From Actinomycetes bacterium (GTDB lineage Bacteria > Actinomycetota > Thermoleophilia > Solirubrobacterales > Solirubrobacteraceae): a stretch of DNA of 7,682 bases. Shown one piece after another: positions 1 to 6,160 of the stretch. Location: assembly GCA_023405705.1 (NCBI GenBank), contig JAEXXR010000298.1, forward strand, positions 1-7,682. Reading direction: 5' to 3'. The notes under the pieces were generated by a model that had not been told where the DNA came from, ran no database searches, and worked only from the letters and a program-made list of their open reading frames with translations. The first letter of the stretch is position 1. Each line of letters opens with the position of its first letter. Both the position numbers and the translations under genes were made by a program.

Positions 1-3
1 GGC

Positions 4-876
4 TCACGCCCGCTCCCCGTGCAGCAGCCGGCGCGCCGCCTCTCTCACCGTCATCCCGGCCGCGACGCCGAGCGCGGCGGCCGGCTCGTTGCAGGCGCTG
101 ATGCGGCCGATCTCCCAGGCGGCGAAGGCGTCGCCGATCGGGGAGCTCATCCCGTCGATCGTCGCGCCGGGCAGGCCGTGGTCGGCGGTCGTCCGCAGCC
201 CGGTGATGCCGGATCTGTTCTTCGACATCCCGCCGTCGTGGCAGATGAACCCCCACGGGTCGGCCTCCAGCAGGAAGCTCGCGCCGCTGCGGCCGGTGTG
301 GCCGGCGGTCACCAGCACGCTGCGGCCGGCGTCCTCGGGCAGCGCCCAGACGATCGAGTCGGTGACGACGATGCGGCGGCCCTCCGGCCCCTCCTCCGTC
401 ACCTCGCGGCGGATCTTGTTGCCGACCTCGACGTCGGAGGGGTCGACGTCGCGCAGCAGCCGCGCGGCGTCGGCGACCGCCATCCCCGGCGCCACGCCGC
501 AGCGCTCGGCCGGGTAGTTGACGCGCGAGATCACGCCGTGCGCCCACAGGTCGGCGCCGTTGCCCATCTCGGCGCTCATCCCGTCGGCGGTCGCGGCGGG
601 GATGCCGAGCGCCTCCAGGTACCAGAGGCCGGCGATCCCGGCGCCGTCCCTGCCGACGCAGGCGTCGTGGCCGATCACGCCGCGCGGCCGGTGGACGGCC
701 ATCATCCGCGCCGGCAGCACGCCGACGTAGGAGGCCGGCACGACGACGTCGCGGTCGCGGTTGCGGCCGTCGACCCAGCGGGCCGAGTCGAGCGCGACGA
801 TCCGGCGTCCGCTCGGGTGCTCCTCGACGACCGTCTGCGGATGCTCGGACTCGCGCTCCAGCAGCGTCTCGCCCAT
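4..876 (-). CDS. Unknown two-domain protein Y, paralogue of its upstream neighbour
   Basis: A 290-residue protein of no function I can name. It has two copies of one domain, residues about 24-142 and 167-285. Copy 1 has RIVALDS, ASYVGVLPAR (48-57), HDACVGRDGAGIAGLWYLEA (70-89), a GNGADLW stretch and GVISRVN. Copy 2 has RIVVTDSI, TAGHTGRS (190-197), HDGGMSKNRSGITGL (213-227), GATIDGMSS and GRISACN, and ends GVAAGMTVREAARRLL. There is no signal peptide or membrane segment, so it is probably cytoplasmic. The ATG at 876 is preceded by AGGAGG ten bases upstream and lies two bases after the stop of the neighbouring paralogue, so the two are probably co-translated. A longer open frame runs upstream but is only a shadow across the neighbour. 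The conserved Asp, His and Gly-rich segments look like binding or catalytic sites, but that is inference. I recall similar single-domain hypothetical proteins beside organic-acid transporters; this is unverified memory. Confidence 0.85.
   Translation of the reverse strand: MGETLLERESEHPQTVVEEHPSGRRIVALDSARWVDGRNRDRDVVVPASYVGVLPARMMAVHRPRGVIGHDACVGRDGAGIAGLWYLEALGIPAATADGMSAEMGNGADLWAHGVISRVNYPAERCGVAPGMAVADAARLLRDVDPSDVEVGNKIRREVTEEGPEGRRIVVTDSIVWALPEDAGRSVLVTAGHTGRSGASFLLEADPWGFICHDGGMSKNRSGITGLRTTADHGLPGATIDGMSSPIGDAFAAWEIGRISACNEPAAALGVAAGMTVREAARRLLHGERA
286..309. repeat. 24-bp direct repeat, TAGHTGRS motif copy in protein Y gene
   Basis: Identical to 1170-1193 (offset 884). It encodes the TAGHTGRS motif of the second domain copy. 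The conserved DNA coincides with the most conserved peptide of that domain, so it may reflect either common ancestry or a strong protein constraint with fixed codon choice. Confidence 0.85.
605..645. repeat. 41-bp direct repeat, copy in protein Y gene
   Basis: These 41 bases are identical to 1486-1526 in the neighbouring paralogous gene, at an offset of 881 bases. They encode the GAGIAGLWYLEALGI segment of the first domain copy. The identity is longer than the surrounding protein similarity would require, which fits recent duplication or gene conversion. Confidence 0.9.
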
Positions 877-878
877 CG

Positions 879-1724
879 TCAGTTCCCCTCCTGCGGCACG
901 GCTTCCAGCAGCAGCACGGCCGCCTCGCGCGCCGTCATCCCGACCTCGACGCCGGCCCGCGCCGCGAGCGCGTTGCGGGCGCTGATGACGCCGTCCTCCC
1001 AGGTGCTGACGCCGTCGCCCATCCGCGCGGTGCGCGCGTCGACGGTCGCGCCGGCGAGGTCGTCGGCCTCGACCACCCACAGCCCGGCCATCCCGGAGCC
1101 GTCGCGCCCGCCGCCGCCGTCGGAGCAGACGAACCCCTTCGGCGCGACCCTGCGCAGGTACGGGACGGCGCTGCGGCCGGTGTGGCCGGCGGTGCAGAGG
1201 ACGTTGCGGCCGCGGTCCTGCTCCAGCCCGAAGGCGATCGAGTCGGTGCAGACGACGTCGCCGCCGGCGGCGGTGTGGACGATCCGGCGCCGGGTCACGT
1301 CGGCCGCCGCGGCCGGCGCCGGGTCGGCCTCCAGCAGCAGCCGCGCCGCCTCGGCGACCGGCATCCCGGCGCGCACGCCGCACGCCTCCGCGACGGCGTT
1401 GAGGCGGCTGATGCGCGCGTTGGCGTGCATGTCGACGCCGTCGCCGAGCCGCACCGTGTCGATCGCGGCGGTCGCCGCCGCGATCCCGAGCGCCTCCAGG
1501 TACCAGAGGCCGGCGATCCCGGCGCCCTCGGGCCCGATCCCGCAGTCGACGCCGATCGCGCCGCGCGGCGCGTGCTCGGCGACGAAGCGGGCCGGCAGCA
1601 CGCCGCAGTAGGAGGCGTTGACGACGACGTCGCGGCCGCGGTTCTCCGCGCGCGTGTCGTAGGCCGAGTCGACCGCGACGATCCGCCCGCGCGGCCCCTC
1701 GTGGACGACCGCCTGCTCGCTCAC
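879..1724 (-). CDS. Unknown two-domain protein X, paralogue of its downstream neighbour
   Basis: A 281-residue protein with the same two-domain plan as the gene after it. Copy 1 (about 14-134) has RIVAVDSAYD, NASYCGVLPARF (36-47), GVDCGIGPEGAGIAGLW (58-74), LGDGVDMHANARISRLN and GVRAGMPVAEAARLLL. Copy 2 (about 147-273) has VVCTDSIAFG, CTAGHTGRS (177-185), CSDGGGGRDGSGMAGLW (200-216), GATVDARTARMGDG, GVISARN and GVEVGMTAREAAVLLL. An Ala/Pro-rich linker (132-146) separates the copies. The GTG start at 1724 overlaps the stop of the acyl-CoA ligase gene as GTGA, the junction type used elsewhere in this run. No signal peptide or transmembrane helix is visible. The operon position suggests a role in processing the imported acid or its CoA ester, perhaps as a heteromer with the next protein. 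No known enzyme family could be assigned. Confidence 0.85.
   Translation of the reverse strand: MSEQAVVHEGPRGRIVAVDSAYDTRAENRGRDVVVNASYCGVLPARFVAEHAPRGAIGVDCGIGPEGAGIAGLWYLEALGIAAATAAIDTVRLGDGVDMHANARISRLNAVAEACGVRAGMPVAEAARLLLEADPAPAAAADVTRRRIVHTAAGGDVVCTDSIAFGLEQDRGRNVLCTAGHTGRSAVPYLRRVAPKGFVCSDGGGGRDGSGMAGLWVVEADDLAGATVDARTARMGDGVSTWEDGVISARNALAARAGVEVGMTAREAAVLLLEAVPQEGN
1170..1193. repeat. 24-bp direct repeat, TAGHTGRS motif copy in protein X gene
   Basis: Exact partner of 286-309, encoding the TAGHTGRS motif in the second domain copy of the paralogous upstream gene. Confidence 0.85.
1486..1526. repeat. 41-bp direct repeat, copy in protein X gene
   Basis: Exact partner of 605-645, in the same reading frame and encoding the same GAGIAGLWYLEALGI stretch of domain copy 1. 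Flanking codons diverge quickly on both sides. Confidence 0.9.
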
Positions 1725-3388
1725 GACGGCGCTCCCGCGGAGGCGGCGAGCTGCTCGGCGACGAGCGCCCGCAGCTCGATCTTGCGGACCTTGCCCGACG
1801 GCGTCATCGGCAGCCGCTCCAGCAGCCCGACGTGCTCGGGCCGCGCGAAGGCCGGCAGCCGCTGGTCGCACCAGGCGCGCACCGCCTCGACGGTCAGCTC
1901 CGCTCCGGCCGCGCCCTCGGCGGCGACGACGAAGATCGCGACCTCGTCCTCGCCGGCCTCGCTCGCGGCCGGCGCGGCGACCGCCGCGCACTCGCCGACG
2001 CCCGGGTGGCCGAGCACCGCCTGCTCGACCTCGTAGGAGCTGATGTTCTCGCCGCGGCGGCGGATCGCGTCCTTCAGCCGGTCGACGAAGTAGTACCAGC
2101 CCTCCGCGTCGCGTCTCATGCCGTCGCCGGTGTGGAACCAGAGGTTCTGCATCGCCTCCAGCGTCTTCTCCGGCATCCCGTAGTAGCCGGAGGTCATCGT
2201 CCACGGCAGCTTCGCGCGCACGAGCAGCTCGCCGACCTCGCCGACCGGCACCTCCTCGTCGGTGACCGGGTCGACGAGGCGGATCTCGAAGTACTCGTCG
2301 GCGAGCAGCCCCGCGGCGCCGGCCGGCCGCTCCTCGCCGTAGGGCGAGAGGATCGGCATCGCCGTCTCGGTGAGGCCGAAGACCTCCACGAACGCCTCGA
2401 TCCCGAACCGCTCGCGGAAGCCGGCGAGGATCGAGGAGGCGGTCGGCGCGGCGAAGACGCAGCGCAGCTCGTTGTCGGCGTCGTCGGGCCGCGGCGGCTG
2501 CTTCCAGGCCCAGTCCATCATCACGCCGACGAAGTTGGTGACGGTCGCGCCGCAGTCGCGCACGTGGTCGATCCATCTCGACGCGCTGAACTTCTCGCGC
2601 AGGACGAACCGCGCCTTCGCGATCAGCGCCGGGTAGCAGGCGAGGAACTGCGCGTTGCCGTGGAACAGCGGGCCGACGCACATGTAGGTGTCTGCGTCGG
2701 TCAGGCGCGTGAGCGAGACGCACTCGTCGGCGAAGAAGGCCATGTGCGCGTGCGGCATCATCACGCCCTTGGAGAGGCCGGTCGTGCCGGAGGTGAAGAG
2801 GATGCACGCGAGGTCGCGCGCCGTCACATCCGGCAGCACGATCTCCTCGCCCGCGCCGTCGGCGACCTCGAGCAACGCCGGCCAGCCGCGCGCCTCCCAG
2901 CCCGCGTCGCGCAGCGTCTTCAGCGCCCGCTCCAGCTCCGCGCCGGAGCCGAGCACGAAGAACCGCTCGATCGACGCGTACGGCTCGCCGCCGCCGGCGA
3001 ACCGCTCCGCGAACTGCGCCGCGACGACCACGACGCGCGGCCGCGTCGTGCGCACCTGGTGCTCGAGGAACGAGCCCTCGTAGGCGGTGTTGATCGGCAC
3101 CTCCGCCATCCCGGCGAGCGCCGCGCCGAACCAGCTCAGCACGTACTCGCCGCTGTTGGGGGCCATGATCAGCACGCGGTCGCCGGGCTCGCCGCCGTCG
3201 GCGAGCAGCCTCAGCGCGATCGTCTCGGCGCTCGCCAGCGTCTCGGCGTAGGTCCAGCTGCGACCGTGGTCCGGCACGTCGAGGAAGGTCCGCGCACCGT
3301 GGGTCCGCGCCGCCTCGCGCAGCAGCCACGGCAGGTTCCAGCGCTCGCGGTCGGCGTGCGTCGGTCTCAGGTCGCGGTAGGTCCTCAC
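1721..3388 (-). CDS. AMP-forming acyl-CoA ligase (CaiC/MenE-like class I adenylate-forming enzyme)
   Basis: This 555-residue enzyme of the ANL superfamily would activate a carboxylic acid with ATP to an acyl-adenylate and then form the CoA thioester in the cytoplasm. All core motifs are present in order: the phosphate-binding loop FTSGTTGLSKGVMM (198-211), substrate-pocket region PLFHGNAQ (240-247), VFGLTETA (336-343), WFHTGDGM (417-424, Asp422 expected to bind the ribose), the hinge DRLKDAIRRRGENIS (436-450), and PMTPSGKVRK (527-536) with Lys533 as the expected catalytic lysine. Length and motifs are those of an intact enzyme. The GTG start at 3388 overlaps the crotonase stop as GTGA, and the 3' end overlaps the next gene the same way. 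The next residues, RTYRDLRP, resemble normal starts of this family. The substrate is unknown. Carnitine-CoA ligase-like annotation is common for such proteins but would be only a class label here. Confidence 0.93.
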   Translation of the reverse strand: MRTYRDLRPTHADRERWNLPWLLREAARTHGARTFLDVPDHGRSWTYAETLASAETIALRLLADGGEPGDRVLIMAPNSGEYVLSWFGAALAGMAEVPINTAYEGSFLEHQVRTTRPRVVVVAAQFAERFAGGGEPYASIERFFVLGSGAELERALKTLRDAGWEARGWPALLEVADGAGEEIVLPDVTARDLACILFTSGTTGLSKGVMMPHAHMAFFADECVSLTRLTDADTYMCVGPLFHGNAQFLACYPALIAKARFVLREKFSASRWIDHVRDCGATVTNFVGVMMDWAWKQPPRPDDADNELRCVFAAPTASSILAGFRERFGIEAFVEVFGLTETAMPILSPYGEERPAGAAGLLADEYFEIRLVDPVTDEEVPVGEVGELLVRAKLPWTMTSGYYGMPEKTLEAMQNLWFHTGDGMRRDAEGWYYFVDRLKDAIRRRGENISSYEVEQAVLGHPGVGECAAVAAPAASEAGEDEVAIFVVAAEGAAGAELTVEAVRAWCDQRLPAFARPEHVGLLERLPMTPSGKVRKIELRALVAEQLAASAGAPS

Positions 3389-4176
3389 GCGCGCGCCCCG
3401 TTCAGCCCGCGGAAGTCGGGCTTGCGCTTCTCCATGAAGGCGTTGGCGCCCTCCAGCTGGTCGGGCGAGCCGACCGCCTGGCTGAGCATCCCCAGGCCCG
3501 ACAGGTAGTTGTCGCGCAGCTGGTTCCACCAGACGTTGGAGGAGATCTTCGCGATCTCCAGGTAGCGCGGGCTGAGCGCCAGCAGCTCCTGCGCCCAGCG
3601 CTCGACCGCCTCCTCCAGCCCGCCGTCGGGCACGACCTCGTTGATCCACCCCAGCTCCAGCGCCTCGGCGGCGGTGTAGCGGCGGCACATCATCGAGATC
3701 TCCTTCGCCCGCTTCTCGCCGACCGAGATCGCGAGCAGGTTCGTCCCGCCGAGCACGGGCGCGCTGCCGACGCGCGGGCCGGTCTGCCCGAATCTCGCGC
3801 TCTGCACGGCGATCGCGAAGTCGCAGGCGACGACCAGCTCGTTGCCGCCGCCGAAGGCGCCGCCGTTGACCGCCGCGATCACCGGCCGCGGGCTGCGGCG
3901 GATCTCGTCGAAGAGACGGAACGAGGCGTCGAACATCGCGCGGATGTCGCTCTCGGTCGCCGTCGCGAGGTCCTTCAGGTAGCCGCCGGCGCAGAAGGCG
4001 CCGTCGGTGCCGGTGATCACGATCGCCGCGGCGTCATTCGCCTCCCGCACCGCGGCGATCAGCTGCTCGCCCATCGCCGCGTCGTAGGAGTTGCGGCGCT
4101 CGGGCCGGTTGAGCGTGATCCAGGCGACCGGGCCCTTGCGCTCGGACAGGACGTCGGGCGCGGGGTGCGCTTCCAT
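3385..4176 (-). CDS. Enoyl-CoA hydratase/isomerase family protein, MenB/BadI-like branch
   Basis: A 263-residue crotonase acting on an acyl-CoA. Visible landmarks are WITLNRPERRNSY (19-31), the first oxyanion-hole segment AFCAGGYLKDL (60-70), the second NGGAFGGGNELVVACD (104-119), and FGQTGPRVGS (129-138). That last motif, the later EKRAKEI..MCRRYTAAEALELG segment and the C-terminal FMEKRKPDF (247-255) are typical of MenB (naphthoate synthase) and BadI (2-ketocyclohexanecarboxyl-CoA hydrolase), not of ordinary fatty-acid hydratases. The usual FGQPE catalytic glutamate is absent. The MenB aspartate after GS is replaced (GSAPVLGG), and the C-terminal MenB tyrosine region reads SQAVGSPD. The reaction is therefore undecided: C-C hydrolysis, hydration or isomerisation. 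The ATG at 4176 has GGAGAG seven bases upstream. An in-frame GTG at 4203, with AAGGAG five bases before it, would add nine residues and sits two bases after the dctM stop. A GTG at 4209 would overlap that stop but has poor spacing. Confidence 0.88.
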   Translation of the reverse strand: MEAHPAPDVLSERKGPVAWITLNRPERRNSYDAAMGEQLIAAVREANDAAAIVITGTDGAFCAGGYLKDLATATESDIRAMFDASFRLFDEIRRSPRPVIAAVNGGAFGGGNELVVACDFAIAVQSARFGQTGPRVGSAPVLGGTNLLAISVGEKRAKEISMMCRRYTAAEALELGWINEVVPDGGLEEAVERWAQELLALSPRYLEIAKISSNVWWNQLRDNYLSGLGMLSQAVGSPDQLEGANAFMEKRKPDFRGLNGARA

Positions 4177-4205
4177 CGATTCTCTCTCCAGGTCTGAATT
4201 CACGG

Positions 4206-5618
4206 TCACTCCTTCATCAGCTCGGGGAGCCACGTGACCAGTTCGGGGAAGATGCAGAGGATCGCCACCACCACCAGCTCGGTGATGATGAACGGGACGA
4301 CGCCGCGGAACGCCTCCTCGACCTTGAGGTCTGGCACGACGCCGGAGACGAGGAAGACGTTCAGTCCGAAGGGCGGCGTCAGCAGCCCGACCTCGATCAT
4401 CTTCACGGCGATGATGCCGAACCACAGGCCGCTGTAGCCGAGGTCGATGACGATCGGGTACGCCAGCGGCATCGTCAGCAGCAGGATCGAGACCCCGTCC
4501 AGCAGCGCGCCGAGGATCAGCAGCACGATCAGGAAGAAGAGGATCACGACCCAGCCGGGCACGTCGAGGCCGCCGACCCAGTCGGTCAGCGTGATCGGCA
4601 CGCGCGTGGTGACGAGGAAGAGCGTGAAGATCGAGCCGCCGATCAGCAGCGCGAAGATCATGCTCGTGACCGACGAGGTCTCCTTCAGCGCCGAGGTCAG
4701 CGACCTGCCGAGGCCGATCGGCGTCCGCCCGGCGCGGGCCAGCAGGATGATCAGCGCGACGAGCGCGCCGACCGCGCCGGCCTCGGTCTCGGTGAAGATG
4801 CCCGAGTAGATGCCGCCGAGCACGACGACGAAGACGACGGCGATGTAGGCGACCGACTCCAGCTCGCGCGCACGGTTGATTCTCTGCGGCGGCGGGGTCG
4901 GCTCCACGAACGAGCCGGGGCCGGTCTCGACCGCGGCCTCCTGTGAGCCGCCGGCCATCGGCGGCTGCGTCGCCAGGCGCGGGTCGACGCCGATGAGCTC
5001 GCCCTTGCGTCTGCGCAGCAGGACCATGATCACGATCGTGATCACGTACGCGATCGCGGTCAGGATGCCGGGGACGATCGCCGCGAACAGCAGCTGCCCG
5101 ACCGACTCCTGCGTCAGCACGCCGTAGATCACGAGCACGACGCTCGGCGGGATCAGGATCCCGAGCGTGCCGGCGGCGGCGACGATGCCGGCCGCCATCC
5201 GCAGCTGGTAGCCGTGTCTGCGCATCTCGCCGACGCACAGCCGCCCGAGCGTCGCCACGGCGGCGGCGCTGGAGCCGGTGACGGCGGCGAAGCCGGCGGC
5301 GGACAGGACCGTCGCGATGCCGAGGCCGCCGGGGATCCGTCTCGTCGTCCGTGCGGCGAGGCCGAACAGGTCGCTCAAGACGCCCGCGTTCGCGACGAGG
5401 ACGCCCATCAGGATGAACATCGGGACGACGACGAGCGTGTAGGTCGAGGTCGCCTGGTACGCCGCGGAGGCGAGCGTGCCGGCCGTCTGCTCGACGCCGC
5501 TGTTGAGCAGCAGGCCCGTTATCCCCGCCGCCGCCAGGCCCAGCGCGATCGGCATCTGCGCGCCGAGCATGCCGATGAAGACCAGCAGCGAGATCGCGAT
5601 CATCATGCCGGTGGACAT
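4206..5618 (-). CDS. dctM: TRAP transporter large permease subunit DctM
   Basis: A 470-residue integral membrane protein, the transport channel of a sodium-driven TRAP system. Family signatures are the N-terminal amphipathic start and AQMPIALGLA (20-29), VPMFILMGVL (65-74), FAAVTGSSAAAVATLG (110-125), GTLGILIPPSVVLVIYG (150-166), GIYSGIFTETEAGAVGAL (269-286), GALLDGVSILLLTMPL (370-385) and MIEVGLLTPPFGLNVFLVSG (407-426). It is about 40-45 residues longer than the usual 425-430. The surplus lies in a hydrophilic, Pro-rich loop (about 202-252, LRRRKGEL to RARELES) between the two transport halves, predicted cytoplasmic. The ATG at 5618 shares one base with the dctQ stop (TGATG) and has AGGAGG seven bases upstream, inside dctQ, so translation is probably coupled. 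The substrate cannot be inferred from this subunit. Confidence 0.96.
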   Translation of the reverse strand: MSTGMMIAISLLVFIGMLGAQMPIALGLAAAGITGLLLNSGVEQTAGTLASAAYQATSTYTLVVVPMFILMGVLVANAGVLSDLFGLAARTTRRIPGGLGIATVLSAAGFAAVTGSSAAAVATLGRLCVGEMRRHGYQLRMAAGIVAAAGTLGILIPPSVVLVIYGVLTQESVGQLLFAAIVPGILTAIAYVITIVIMVLLRRRKGELIGVDPRLATQPPMAGGSQEAAVETGPGSFVEPTPPPQRINRARELESVAYIAVVFVVVLGGIYSGIFTETEAGAVGALVALIILLARAGRTPIGLGRSLTSALKETSSVTSMIFALLIGGSIFTLFLVTTRVPITLTDWVGGLDVPGWVVILFFLIVLLILGALLDGVSILLLTMPLAYPIVIDLGYSGLWFGIIAVKMIEVGLLTPPFGLNVFLVSGVVPDLKVEEAFRGVVPFIITELVVVAILCIFPELVTWLPELMKE

Positions 5619-6160
5619 CAGAAGGCCTCCTGTTCCGGCGTGTGCTGCTCGGAGGGCGGCTCCTCGCTCGCGAGGCCGCGGACGCCGCGCAGGTCCTGCA
5701 CGAGCCGCACGACCAGCGCGAGCGCCCACAGCGTCAGCCCGATCGGGACGAGCGCACGGGCCGGCCAGGTCGGGATCGACTCGAAGCCGGCGGTGGTGTC
5801 GTTGTTCCGGTAGGCGTCGACGGCCCGCTCGTAGGAGAGCTTGGCCATCCACAGCAGGATGTAGATCGAGACGGCGTAGCCGACCGAGCGCAGCGCCGAG
5901 CGGGCACGGTGCGGCAGCCGGTCGGTCACGAGCGAGGTGCGCACGTGCGTGCCGGCCGTCTCGGCCTGCGCCAGGCCGAGCGCGACCGCGCCGAGCAGGA
6001 ACAGCGGGGCGATCTCGATCACGCCCTCGATCGACTTGTCGGTCAGCGCGCGGCGGACGACGTCGGCGACGGTCATCGCCATGATCGCCATCAGCAGGAC
6101 CGCGGCGAGCGCGCCGCAGAAGCCGCTGACGCGATCGCTGACGAGGCGCAGGACCCTCAC
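5618..6160 (-). CDS. dctQ: TRAP transporter small permease subunit DctQ
   Basis: A 180-residue membrane protein, the small subunit that pairs with DctM. Four hydrophobic segments are visible at about 13-35, 46-66, 91-111 and 134-154, the standard DctQ topology. The region ETAGTHVRTSLVTDRLP (67-83) and the segment FESIPTWPARALVPIG (126-141) fit family signatures. The tail (163-180) is acidic and polar. The start is a GTG at 6160 that overlaps the dctP stop as GTGA. Only a G-rich stretch precedes it, so initiation probably relies on ribosomes finishing dctP. Its 3' end contains the strong ribosome-binding site for dctM. Confidence 0.93.
   Translation of the reverse strand: MRVLRLVSDRVSGFCGALAAVLLMAIMAMTVADVVRRALTDKSIEGVIEIAPLFLLGAVALGLAQAETAGTHVRTSLVTDRLPHRARSALRSVGYAVSIYILLWMAKLSYERAVDAYRNNDTTAGFESIPTWPARALVPIGLTLWALALVVRLVQDLRGVRGLASEEPPSEQHTPEQEAF

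Noticed and set aside
19..1611. Long plus-strand open frame opposite the two paralogous genes
   Set aside because: Its translation is low-complexity Arg/Ala/Pro-rich with no recognisable motif. It is the antisense shadow expected in GC-rich DNA opposite well-supported minus-strand genes.
4..1724. The two paralogues as one gene broken by a frameshift or stop
   Set aside because: Each has its own start. Y has a strong AGGAGG site and each protein has complete terminal motifs, so they are two intact genes.
879..3329. An 816-residue minus-strand frame suggesting a fusion of protein X with upstream sequence
   Set aside because: Everything before the GTG at 1724 is an Arg-rich out-of-frame reading of the ligase gene. 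Real protein X starts with the GTGA overlap at 1724.
1832..3508. Long plus-strand open frame opposite the acyl-CoA ligase
   Set aside because: The product is Arg/His/Asp-rich without domains, while the minus strand encodes every adenylate-forming motif in order.
3385..4176. True menaquinone MenB, with the ligase as MenE
   Set aside because: The MenB Asp is missing and there are no other men genes. The context is a transporter and catabolic-type genes.
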